Part shown: positions 9,972 through 17,997 of the stretch, in pieces | Numbering within the stretch: the first letter of the stretch is position 1 | Layout: each line of letters begins with the position of its first letter | Origin: Luteipulveratus halotolerans | Lineage (GTDB): Bacteria > Actinomycetota > Actinomycetes > Actinomycetales > Dermatophilaceae | NCBI RefSeq assembly: GCF_001247745.1 | Contig: NZ_LAIR01000002.1 | Coordinates: 1,736,001-1,800,000 of the forward strand | Direction: 5' to 3' | Length of the DNA: 64,000 nt | Program-made: the position numbers and the translations under genes | The notes under the pieces: model-generated | Databases searched by the model: none | Told to the model about the DNA's origin: nothing | Seen by the model: only the letters and a program-made list of their open reading frames with translations

Positions 9972-12083
9972 TCAGCGCGTCGCGTCCTGCATCTGCCGCA
10001 GCTCCTTCTTGAGATCGCCGAGCTCGTCACGCAACCGGGCCGCCAGCTCGAAGTGCAGGTCGGACGCAGCCTGGTGCATCTGCGTCGTGAGCTCCTGGAT
10101 GAGGTTGGCCAGATCGCTCGCCGGCATGTTGTCCAGGCGACCGGACGCGACTCCGGCATCGGCCTGGACCTGGCCGGCCCCGCCACGCCCGCGACCGCCC
10201 TTGCCCCGGGACTGGCTGCGGCCCGACCCCATGAGCGAGTCGGTGTCGGCGTCCTCGCGCTGAAGCATGTCGGTGATGTCAGCGATCTTCTTGCGCAACG
10301 GCATCGGATCGATGCCGTTCTCCTTGTTGTACGCGAGCTGCTTGTCGCGCCGTCGGTGCGTCTCGTCGAGCGCTTCCTGCATCGAGGGGGTGACCGAGTC
10401 GGCGTACATGTGCACCTGACCCGACACGTTGCGCGCCGCGCGACCGATCGTCTGGATCAGCGAGCGAGCTGATCGCAGGAAGCCCTCCTTGTCGGCGTCC
10501 AGGATCGAGACCAACGAGACCTCGGGCAGGTCGAGACCCTCACGCAGCAGGTTGATGCCGACGAGGACGTCGAACTGCCCGAGTCGCAGCTCGCGCAGCA
10601 GCTCGACCCGGCGCAGGGTGTCGACCTCCGAGTGCAGGTAGCGGACCCGCACGTCCTTCTCGAGCAGGTAGTCGGTGAGGTCCTCGGCCATCTTCTTGGT
10701 CAAGGTCGTGACCAGCACCCGCTCGTCGCGCTCGGCCCGCTCGCGGATCTCGTGCAGCAGGTCGTCGATCTGTCCCTTGGTCGGCTTGAGGACGACCTCG
10801 GGGTCGATCAGACCCGTCGGGCGGATGACCTGCTCGACGTAGCCGTCACTCTTGGCCATCTCGTAGTCGCCGGGTGTCGCCGACAGGTAGACGGTCTGGC
10901 CGATGCGCTCGAGGAACTCCTCCCACTTCAGCGGGCGGTTGTCCATCGCCGACGGGAGTCGGAAGCCGTGATCGACCAGCGTGCGCTTGCGCGACATGTC
11001 ACCTTCGTACATCGCACCGATCTGCGGCACGGTCTGGTGCGACTCGTCGATGACCAGCAGGAAGTCCTCGGGGAAGTAGTCGAGCAGGCAGTTGGGCGCC
11101 GTGCCCGGACCACGGCCGTCGATGTGCCGGCTGTAGTTCTCGATGCCCGAGCACGAGCCGACCTGACGCATCATCTCGATGTCGTAGGTGGTGCGCATGC
11201 GCAACCGCTGCGCCTCCAGCATCTTGCCCTGCCGCTCGAACGTCGCCAGCTGCTGCTCCAGCTCGGACTCGATCCCGGCGATCGCCCGCTCCATGCGCTC
11301 GGGGCCGGCGACGTAGTGCGAGGCCGGGAAGACGTACATCTCCTGCTCCTCGTTGACGACCTCGCCGCTGAGGGGATGCAGGGTGTAGATGCGCTCGATC
11401 TCGTCGCCGAAGAACTCGATGCGTACGGCCAGCTCCTCGTAGACCGGGATGATCTCGACCGTGTCGCCTCGCACGCGGAAGGTGCCGCGCGTGAACGCCA
11501 GATCGTTGCGGGTGTACTGCATCTGGACGAACCGCCGCAGCAGGTCGTCACGGTCGACCTGTTGACCGACCCGCAGCCGAGCCATCCGGTCGACGTACTC
11601 CTGCGGGGTGCCGAGACCGTAGATGCAGGACACCGAGGCGACCACGACCACGTCACGGCGCGTGAGCAGCGAGTTGGTCGCGCTGTGCCGCAGCCGCTCG
11701 ACCTCGTCGTTGATCGAGGAGTCCTTCTCGATGTAGGTGTCCGTCTGCGGGACGTACGCCTCGGGCTGGTAGTAGTCGTAGTAGGAGACGAAGTACTCGA
11801 CCGCGTTGTGCGGCAGCAGCTCGCGGAACTCGTTGGCGAGCTGGGCGGCCAACGTCTTGTTGGGCGCCATCACCAGCGTCGGGCGCTGGAGCTGCTCGAT
11901 CATCCAGGCGGTCGTGGCCGACTTGCCGGTGCCGGTGGCGCCCAGGAGGACGACGTCCTGCTCGCCCTTGCGCACACGCTGAGTGAGGTCGGCGATGGCT
12001 TTGGGCTGGTCACCGCTCGGGCTGAACTCGGAGACGACCTCGAACGGGGCGACGCGGCGCTGCAGGTCGGTCGTGGGGCGCAT
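9972..12083 (-). CDS. uvrB: UvrABC system protein B
   Basis: UvrB is the helicase-like damage-verification subunit of excision repair, loaded by UvrA and bound by UvrC. The product of about 703 residues has Walker A GATGTGKSA, the beta-hairpin segment SYYDYYQPEAYVPQTDTYI, DESHQT, the C-terminal helicase motifs (INLLREGLDLPEVSL, QTIGRAARN), a Gly/Arg linker and a terminal UVR coiled-coil that contacts UvrC. I chose the ATG at 12083 (MRPTTDLQRRVAPFEVVS) because it matches the usual actinobacterial N-terminus; a TTG ten codons upstream is possible. Confidence 0.97.
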   Translation of the reverse strand: MRPTTDLQRRVAPFEVVSEFSPSGDQPKAIADLTQRVRKGEQDVVLLGATGTGKSATTAWMIEQLQRPTLVMAPNKTLAAQLANEFRELLPHNAVEYFVSYYDYYQPEAYVPQTDTYIEKDSSINDEVERLRHSATNSLLTRRDVVVVASVSCIYGLGTPQEYVDRMARLRVGQQVDRDDLLRRFVQMQYTRNDLAFTRGTFRVRGDTVEIIPVYEELAVRIEFFGDEIERIYTLHPLSGEVVNEEQEMYVFPASHYVAGPERMERAIAGIESELEQQLATFERQGKMLEAQRLRMRTTYDIEMMRQVGSCSGIENYSRHIDGRGPGTAPNCLLDYFPEDFLLVIDESHQTVPQIGAMYEGDMSRKRTLVDHGFRLPSAMDNRPLKWEEFLERIGQTVYLSATPGDYEMAKSDGYVEQVIRPTGLIDPEVVLKPTKGQIDDLLHEIRERAERDERVLVTTLTKKMAEDLTDYLLEKDVRVRYLHSEVDTLRRVELLRELRLGQFDVLVGINLLREGLDLPEVSLVSILDADKEGFLRSARSLIQTIGRAARNVSGQVHMYADSVTPSMQEALDETHRRRDKQLAYNKENGIDPMPLRKKIADITDMLQREDADTDSLMGSGRSQSRGKGGRGRGGAGQVQADAGVASGRLDNMPASDLANLIQELTTQMHQAASDLHFELAARLRDELGDLKKELRQMQDATR

Positions 12084-12128
12084 GCGGTCCACGGTAGACG
12101 CTGCCACCGACAAGGCCCGCCCGTGCCG

Positions 12129-13178
12129 TCACGGGACGCGGTGGGTCCACTCCTGCGTCCCGAACTTCTGGTCCACCAGCTCGTGGGCCTGTGCGAGCTC
12201 GGCCTCGGTGTAGCCCGCCTCCTCGGTGGCGTACCGGCTGCGGAAGGTGTCCAGGAACGAGGAGATGATCGCGTCGCGCGACAGACCGGTCTGCGACCGC
12301 ATCGGGTCGACGCGCTTGTTGGCAGACCTCGTCCCCTTGTCCGACATCTTCTCGCGCCCGATGCGCAGCACCTCGAGCATCTTGTCGGCGTCGATGTCGT
12401 ACGCCATCGTCACGTGGTGCAGCACGGCGCCCGAGGCGAACCGCTTCTGCGCCGCGCCGCCGATCTTGCCCTGATCGGAGGCGATGTCGTTGAGCGGGAC
12501 GAAGTGCGCGCTGACCCCGACCTCGGCCAACGCAGCGATGACCCACTCGTCGAGGAAGGAGTACGAGCGCTCGAACGAGAGCCCTTCGACCATCGAGCTC
12601 GGCACGACGAGCGAGTACGTGATGCAGTTGCCGGGCTCCATGAACATCGCCCCGCCGCCCGAGATCCGCCGGACGACACCGATGTCGTGACGGACGGCGC
12701 CCTCGGGGTCGATCTCGTTCTTGTACGACTGGAACGAGCCGATCACCACCAGCGGCGAGTCCCAGTCCCAGAAGCGCAGGGTCGGCGGACGCTCACCACT
12801 GGCCACCTCGCGGGCGATGACCTCATCGAGCGCCACGTGCATGACTGGTGCCATCACCTGAGCAGGGATGACGTCGAAGCGGTGGTCGTCCCAGCCGGTC
12901 GCCCGCCCGAGCGCGCGGCGTACGGCCACACCGACCGCGTCCGCGGAGAACCCGATCAACGAGACCGCGTCGTCGAGCGCGCCGGTGATGGCGGACGCGA
13001 GCTGGTCGACCGAGGAGCTCTCCGGCATCCCGGCCAGGGCGGCGTTGATGTCCTCGAGGGCCTCGTCGGGCTCCAGGAAGAAGTCACCCGACACCGCCGC
13101 CCGCGTCAGACGCCCGTCGGCGACGTCGACGTCGACCGCCACGAGCTTGCCGCCGGGGACCTTGTACTCGCCTCGCAT
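12129..13178 (-). CDS. Lipoate-protein ligase family protein with N-terminal accessory domain
   Basis: A 349-residue lipoate/octanoate attachment enzyme. The first 85 residues or so (GEYKVPGGKLVAVDVDV...DFFLEPDEALEDINAAL) look like the small accessory domain that is C-terminal in E. coli LplA. The catalytic biotin/lipoate ligase domain follows, with RRISGGGAMFMEPGNCITYS and the catalytic-lysine loop DQGKIGGAAQK. The domain order is therefore permuted relative to LplA. It should lipoylate E2 or GcvH proteins. It lies 45 bases downstream of the uvrB start and is probably transcribed separately from the siderophore gene. Confidence 0.85.
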   Translation of the reverse strand: MRGEYKVPGGKLVAVDVDVADGRLTRAAVSGDFFLEPDEALEDINAALAGMPESSSVDQLASAITGALDDAVSLIGFSADAVGVAVRRALGRATGWDDHRFDVIPAQVMAPVMHVALDEVIAREVASGERPPTLRFWDWDSPLVVIGSFQSYKNEIDPEGAVRHDIGVVRRISGGGAMFMEPGNCITYSLVVPSSMVEGLSFERSYSFLDEWVIAALAEVGVSAHFVPLNDIASDQGKIGGAAQKRFASGAVLHHVTMAYDIDADKMLEVLRIGREKMSDKGTRSANKRVDPMRSQTGLSRDAIISSFLDTFRSRYATEEAGYTEAELAQAHELVDQKFGTQEWTHRVP

Positions 13179-13220
13179 GATGCTGACGCTACGCCCGCGG
13201 GTACGCCGACCGTCGAGCGG

Positions 13221-14138
13221 TCAGCACTCGCGGTGCCCCTCGCGCCAGTAGCCCATGAACGCGACCGCGGACTTCGGGATGTCGTACTCCCCCACCAGCA
13301 TCCGGCGCATGGCCTTCACCGACGAGGACTCGCCCGCGATCCAGGCGGACAGGGGCGGCACCTGGTCCGTCCGCTCCGTCGTGACCTCCCAGTACGCGGA
13401 GTCCTCGCCGTCAGCGAGCACCGTGGTCGACCCGTCCCACGCGGAGCCCACGATCGGATGGGCATCGAGCCACTGGCGTACGTGCTCGCGCTGGCACTCC
13501 CCGCGGGCACCGTCGCGGACACACCACCGGACCTCGACGCCGGCGGGCGCTCGCAGGTCGAGGACGTCATCCGACGAACCCACCTCGAGGCAGGCGAGCC
13601 CACGTGCGTGAGCCGGGAGCCGTTCGAGGATCGCGGCGATCGCCGGGCCGGCCGACTCGTCGCCGACGATCAGCTGATCGGTCTCGCCCGCCAGGTCGAC
13701 GCGGAACTCCATCCCACCCGGTACGCCGTCGTAGGCCGCGTGCGGGCCGTACAGGATCACCTCGTCGCCGGGTCGGGCACTGCCCGCGAACGCCGACGCC
13801 GGTCCGGCGTCACCGTGGTCAACCATGTCGATGTCGACCTCGCCGGCCTCAGCGCGCACCGCGCGCACGGTGTAGGTGCGGATGACCGGACGGGCGTCGG
13901 TGGGCAGCACGCGCCACTGCAGGAACCAGTCCTCGCCCATCGGCATGTCGTCCAGACCAGCACCACGAGTCGGGAGGATGAGCTTGATGCGCTGGTCGAA
14001 GCCGATGTCGGCGAGCTCATGCAGCGCCTCACCGCCGAACGTCAGGCGCACGAGATGAGGACTCACCCGGGTCACCGCTCGCACCTGAGCACGGAACATC
14101 TCGAAGGGGCGCACTGCAGCCCGGGTCGCAACGCTCAT
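13221..14138 (-). CDS. Siderophore-interacting protein (SIP-family ferric-siderophore reductase)
   Basis: A 305-residue flavoprotein of the ViuB/SIP family. The N-terminal FAD-binding barrel has RTYTVRAV, which matches the RxYT flavin motif, and DIDMVDHGDAGPAS. The C-terminal pyridine-nucleotide/SIP domain has VGDESAGPAIAAILE and WIAGESSSVKAMRR. Family members reduce ferric siderophores in the cytoplasm to release iron. An iron-regulator box sits 16-34 bases upstream of the ATG, so induction under iron limitation is expected. It follows coaE but is probably its own unit. Confidence 0.92.
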   Translation of the reverse strand: MSVATRAAVRPFEMFRAQVRAVTRVSPHLVRLTFGGEALHELADIGFDQRIKLILPTRGAGLDDMPMGEDWFLQWRVLPTDARPVIRTYTVRAVRAEAGEVDIDMVDHGDAGPASAFAGSARPGDEVILYGPHAAYDGVPGGMEFRVDLAGETDQLIVGDESAGPAIAAILERLPAHARGLACLEVGSSDDVLDLRAPAGVEVRWCVRDGARGECQREHVRQWLDAHPIVGSAWDGSTTVLADGEDSAYWEVTTERTDQVPPLSAWIAGESSSVKAMRRMLVGEYDIPKSAVAFMGYWREGHREC

Positions 14139-14153
14139 GCGAACACCCTAAGG

Positions 14154-14172
14154 GAAGGTATGCCTTACCTTC
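14154..14172 (-). promoter_or_regulatory. IdeR/DmdR (DtxR-family) iron box
   Basis: A 19-base imperfect palindrome has perfect 7-bp arms, GAAGGTA (14154-14160) and TACCTTC (14166-14172), around TGCCT. It matches the DtxR/IdeR consensus TTAGGTTAGGCTAACCTAA at 12 of 19 positions by my count, with the core AGGT...ACCT intact. It lies just before the siderophore-interacting gene, a classic target, and touches the last base of the coaE stop codon. Confidence 0.78.
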
Positions 14173-15410
14173 TAGCGGCTCGGTCGATCGGGCTCCCAGG
14201 AGGTGGCCGTGGCCCACGACCGCGCTCGCAGCAAGGCGGACGCGATCCAGGGCTCCTTGGCCACGGTGTAGTCCTCACCGGACTCCGGAGTCGCTCCGGG
14301 GTGCCCTGCGGCGACCTCGACCTTCAGCGCGGCGTAGGCGTCGCGCTCGTCCGGGTGGGCGCGCAGCCAGTCACGGAAGAGCAGAGCGGACGTGGCGCCG
14401 GCCGAATCCGCCTCTCTCACATGGAGATTCACGACGCGATCCGGGTCGGCGCCGCCGTAGAAGACCTTCGCCCAGTCGGCCTCGTCGGGAGCGAAGGCAT
14501 GGACCGTGTCGATCTCGGGACCTCGTCGTCCGACGAATCCCGCTGCCAGCAGCGCTTTCTCGAACGGCATCGCGCCAACGACCGCAAGATCGTCGACCCG
14601 CACCTGCAGGTCGATGACCGGCTTGGCGCGCAGCCCCGGCACACTGGTCGAACCGACATGGTCCACGGCGACCAACGCTTCCGCGAGCCCGTTGTTGCGC
14701 AGCTGAGTCGTGATGCGCCCGGCCAGCCGGGCGGCCGTCGTCGGCCACCGGTCGTCGTACGCCACGAGCGCGACCGCAGCCGGACGCCGTGTCCGGCGCC
14801 CCTCCCGCAGGTTGATGGCGTACGGCTGAATCCTGTTGTCCCACAACAGATCCACTGCACCCAGCAGGTCGTCGACGGAGCCGGTGTTGGGCAGCATCAC
14901 GTCGGCAGCAGCGTGGCGCTGCTCGTCAGTGGCCTGAGCATCGATCCGCGCCTGTGCCTCGGCGGCGGTCATGCCTCGGTCAGCGACGAGCCGGCGCAAC
15001 CGCTCGTCGGCCGGCGTGTCGACGATGACGACCAGGTGGTAATCCACCTCACGACCGAGCTCGACCAGGAGCGGGATGTCGTGGACCACGACCGCATCGG
15101 CAGGCGCCGCCTCGATCTGCCGGACGGTCTCGACGAACACCAACGGGTGAACGATGCCGTTGAGCGCCGCCCGGGCGTCATCATCGCCGAAGACTGTCGC
15201 GGCAAGAGCCGGTCGGTCGAGGCTGCCGTCCTCGGCGAGCACCGACTCACCGAAGCGTTCGACGACCTGGGCGAGACCCGGCGTACCGACCGCGACCACC
15301 TCGCGCGCGATCACGTCGGAGTCGACCACAACCGCTCCGCGCTCGACGAGGCGACGCGACACGGTCGACTTGCCGGATCCGATGCCACCTGACAGACCCA
15401 CCCGCAGCAT
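14172..15410 (-). CDS. coaE: Dephospho-CoA kinase fused to a GrpB (UPF0157) domain
   Basis: The last enzyme of coenzyme A synthesis. It phosphorylates dephospho-CoA with ATP in the cytosol. The N-terminal 200 residues are CoaE, with P-loop GLSGGIGSGKST at residues 5-16, DSDVIAREV and the lid region RRLVADRGM. From about residue 215 a GrpB/UPF0157 nucleotidyltransferase-fold domain follows (VDHVGSTSVPGLRAKPVIDL...AFAPDEADWAKVFY). The same fusion occurs in mycobacteria (Rv1631). The 412-residue length fits the fused form. The ATG start is at 15410. Confidence 0.95.
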   Translation of the reverse strand: MLRVGLSGGIGSGKSTVSRRLVERGAVVVDSDVIAREVVAVGTPGLAQVVERFGESVLAEDGSLDRPALAATVFGDDDARAALNGIVHPLVFVETVRQIEAAPADAVVVHDIPLLVELGREVDYHLVVIVDTPADERLRRLVADRGMTAAEAQARIDAQATDEQRHAAADVMLPNTGSVDDLLGAVDLLWDNRIQPYAINLREGRRTRRPAAVALVAYDDRWPTTAARLAGRITTQLRNNGLAEALVAVDHVGSTSVPGLRAKPVIDLQVRVDDLAVVGAMPFEKALLAAGFVGRRGPEIDTVHAFAPDEADWAKVFYGGADPDRVVNLHVREADSAGATSALLFRDWLRAHPDERDAYAALKVEVAAGHPGATPESGEDYTVAKEPWIASALLRARSWATATSWEPDRPSR

Positions 15411-15434
15411 GCTCAGAACCCTTCTGTCGCGCGG

Positions 15435-15899
<465 letters not shown>

Positions 15900-15909
15900 G
15901 GCCCCATGG

Positions 15910-16506
15910 TCACACGGATGAGGAGCGCCGGATCAGTCCGTCGACGTGGGCGCGCAGCGCGGCACGCTGGCGGTCCGCCGGCAGTGCGTCGGGGTACAGC
16001 GACGCCTGCATGGCCAGGCCGTCGACGAGGGCGACCAACCGATCGGTCTCGGACTCGATGTCGAGCTCGACGTCTGCGATCGCCCCGATGCCTTCCACAC
16101 ACGAGCGCACCATCGCGCGCAGCTCGTCGAACCCCTGCCGCGCAAGGGCAGCGAGGCGTCGGTCGGTGCGGGCGGCGACGCTCAGCGCCAGCCACACCTC
16201 GGTCTCGGCGCGGCTGTCGTCATCGACGGGCAGCGCCACCGCCAACAGCTCGAGGATGCCGTCGATGTCGGCGACGGGGCTCATGGCCTGCCCCCGGTCA
16301 CGGATCCGGTCCATCACGGCGCGCATCGCGAACACGGTCAGATCGGACTGACTCGCGAAGTAGTGCCGCAGACTCCCCGTCGACCACCCACCTGCCGCCG
16401 CCACGGAACGCACGGACAAGGCGCTGACCCCCTCACGGCCGACCACGTCCCACACGGCCTCCACGATCTGCGCGCGACGGGCTTCGTGGTCGACGATCTT
16501 GGGCAC
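15910..16506 (-). CDS. TetR/AcrR-family transcriptional regulator
   Basis: A 198-residue repressor-type protein. The N-terminal HTH (residues 10-57) reads RAQIVEAVWDVVGREGVSALSVRSVAAAGGWSTGSLRHYF. The C-terminal half is a BetI-like ligand domain. The GTG start at 16506 faces the divergent membrane-protein gene across an AT-rich gap that holds a palindrome, so autoregulation and control of the neighbour are likely. The ligand is unknown. Confidence 0.9.
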   Translation of the reverse strand: MPKIVDHEARRAQIVEAVWDVVGREGVSALSVRSVAAAGGWSTGSLRHYFASQSDLTVFAMRAVMDRIRDRGQAMSPVADIDGILELLAVALPVDDDSRAETEVWLALSVAARTDRRLAALARQGFDELRAMVRSCVEGIGAIADVELDIESETDRLVALVDGLAMQASLYPDALPADRQRAALRAHVDGLIRRSSSV

Positions 16507-16572
16507 CTCGTCTTTTTATCACACGGCCGTGCTATCTTATTTCACACAGTTGTATTTTTTCGGGGAGACATC
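16507..16572. promoter_or_regulatory. Divergent promoter with a palindromic candidate TetR operator
   Basis: This 66-base gap is strikingly AT-rich for the window and separates the TetR gene from the membrane protein. A perfect 10-bp palindrome, CACGGCCGTG, lies at 16522-16531, flanked by partly symmetric TATCA and CTATC. A GGGGAGA ribosome binding site for the plus-strand gene is at 16562-16568. It is the obvious operator candidate. Confidence 0.55.
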
Positions 16573-17160
16573 ATGCTGGTCGCACTCATCGCGGTCTGCG
16601 AGGTCCTGTTCTGGGTGCTCATCCTGCTGGGCCTCGCGGCGCGCTATCTCGCTCACCGCCGCCGCCTCAGCACGGCGCTGCTGGTGAGCGCTCCCCTGGT
16701 CGACCTGGTCCTGCTGGGTGCCGCAGTCGTCGACCTACGGCACGGCGGCACCGCCACCCCGGCACACGCCCTTGCCGCGATCTACCTCGGCGTCTCCGTG
16801 GGCTTCGGGCACCGGCTCATCCGCTGGGCGGACGGACGGTTCGCTCATCGTTTCGGTGGCGCCGCACCGCCACCTCCCACACCGCGGTACGGACGCGCTC
16901 ACGCCGTCGCCCAGCTGCAGGACTGGCTGCGCCACCTGTGCGCATGGGCCGTCGGCTGTGCCCTGATGGGTGCGGCCGTCCTGGTCATCGGCGACGCAGG
17001 ACGTACGTCCGCGCTCACGCAGACGACTCAGATCTGGACCCTGGTGCTGGTCATCGACGGCGCCATCTCGGTGAGCTACTCGTTCTCACCGCGCAAGCCG
17101 CGCTCGTCGAGCTCGCTCCGCGCCGATCGCACCTGCCTCCTTCGCACGTCGTACGCCTAG
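16573..17160 (+). CDS. Polytopic membrane protein of unknown function
   Basis: A 195-residue protein with five or so hydrophobic helices (VALIAVCEVLFWVLILLGLAAR opens the first), an inner Pro-rich loop APPPPTPR and a basic Ser-rich tail. It resembles actinobacterial membrane proteins annotated only as hypothetical; I do not recognise a family. The start ATG has GGGGAGA five bases upstream. Its divergent pairing with the TetR gene suggests it is the regulated target, perhaps an exporter component or a stress membrane protein. Confidence 0.75.
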   Translation: MLVALIAVCEVLFWVLILLGLAARYLAHRRRLSTALLVSAPLVDLVLLGAAVVDLRHGGTATPAHALAAIYLGVSVGFGHRLIRWADGRFAHRFGGAAPPPPTPRYGRAHAVAQLQDWLRHLCAWAVGCALMGAAVLVIGDAGRTSALTQTTQIWTLVLVIDGAISVSYSFSPRKPRSSSSLRADRTCLLRTSYA

Positions 17161-17169
17161 CGTGGGCCC

Positions 17170-17919
17170 ATGACCCGACGCATCGTCATCACCGGTGGAG
17201 GCACCGGCATCGGCAAAGCCATCGCCCACCGCCTCCTCGTCGAAGAACCCAGCCTGGTCCTGGTCGGCCGCCGCACCGACCGCCTCGAGGCCACGGCCGC
17301 CGAGCTGCGCTCGGTCGACGAGCTCGCGGAGGTCACGCACCACTCCTGCGACCTGACCGACCCGGTCGCGGTCCAAGCCCTTGCCGACGAGCTCCGGGGA
17401 GGCCCGCCGATCGACGTCCTCGTGGCCAACGCCGGGGGCAACTACGGACTCGGCTCGTCGACGCTGGCGGAGACCGCCGATGCATGGCGGCGCGACTTCG
17501 ACGGCAACGTCCTGACCGCCGTCCTGATCACCCAGGCCCTGCTCGGCCATATGCCCCGCCCCGGCGGTCGCATCGTCGCCATGAGCTCGATCGCCGCGCT
17601 GCGCGGATCGGGAGCGTACGGCGCGGCCAAGGCCGCTCTCAACGCCTGGGCGTTGTCGCTGGCGACGCAGGTGGCCCCCGACGGCATCACCGTCAACACG
17701 GTCGCCCCGGGGTTCGTCCCCGACACGGAGTTCTGGGAGTCGCGCATCGCGGCCGATCCCACGATCACCGACAGCCGCGTGCGTCCGATCCCGATGGGCC
17801 GCCCGGGGACACCCGACGAGGTCGCGGAAGCGGTCGCCTACCTCGCCTCGCCCGACGCCGGCTGGACCACGGGTCAGATCGTCCAGGTGAACGGCGGCAC
17901 GCTGCTGGGTCGCGGCTGA
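17170..17919 (+). CDS. Short-chain dehydrogenase/reductase
   Basis: A 249-residue classical SDR. It has the NAD(P) motif TGGGTGIG (residues 8-15), NAG at VLVANAGGN, catalytic Ser in MSSIAAL and the Y-x-x-x-K pair in AYGAAKAAL. GRRTDR after beta-2 suggests NADPH preference. The C-terminal signature PMGRPGTPDEVAEAVAYLAS is typical of FabG-like members. The substrate is unknown. It starts nine bases after the membrane-protein stop and is likely its operon partner. A strong terminator follows. Confidence 0.92.
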   Translation: MTRRIVITGGGTGIGKAIAHRLLVEEPSLVLVGRRTDRLEATAAELRSVDELAEVTHHSCDLTDPVAVQALADELRGGPPIDVLVANAGGNYGLGSSTLAETADAWRRDFDGNVLTAVLITQALLGHMPRPGGRIVAMSSIAALRGSGAYGAAKAALNAWALSLATQVAPDGITVNTVAPGFVPDTEFWESRIAADPTITDSRVRPIPMGRPGTPDEVAEAVAYLASPDAGWTTGQIVQVNGGTLLGRG

Positions 17920-17939
17920 GCACCCGATCGAGGTACGAC

Positions 17940-17971
17940 GAAGGCCCCGGACCGAGCGGTCCGGGGCCTTC
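17940..17971. terminator. Bidirectional terminator between the SDR gene and rpsA
   Basis: A perfect 14-bp stem (17940-17953 with 17958-17971) closes a GAGC tetraloop, between convergent genes. Confidence 0.85.
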
Positions 17972-17997
17972 GTGCCGTGCTGATCAGCGCGTCAGCG

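Noticed and set aside
10632..15392. A 1586-codon open frame on the plus strand
   Set aside because: It runs antisense to uvrB, the lipoate ligase, the siderophore gene and coaE, has no recognisable domain and shows the Arg/His/Val/Asp-rich composition of high-GC shadow frames.
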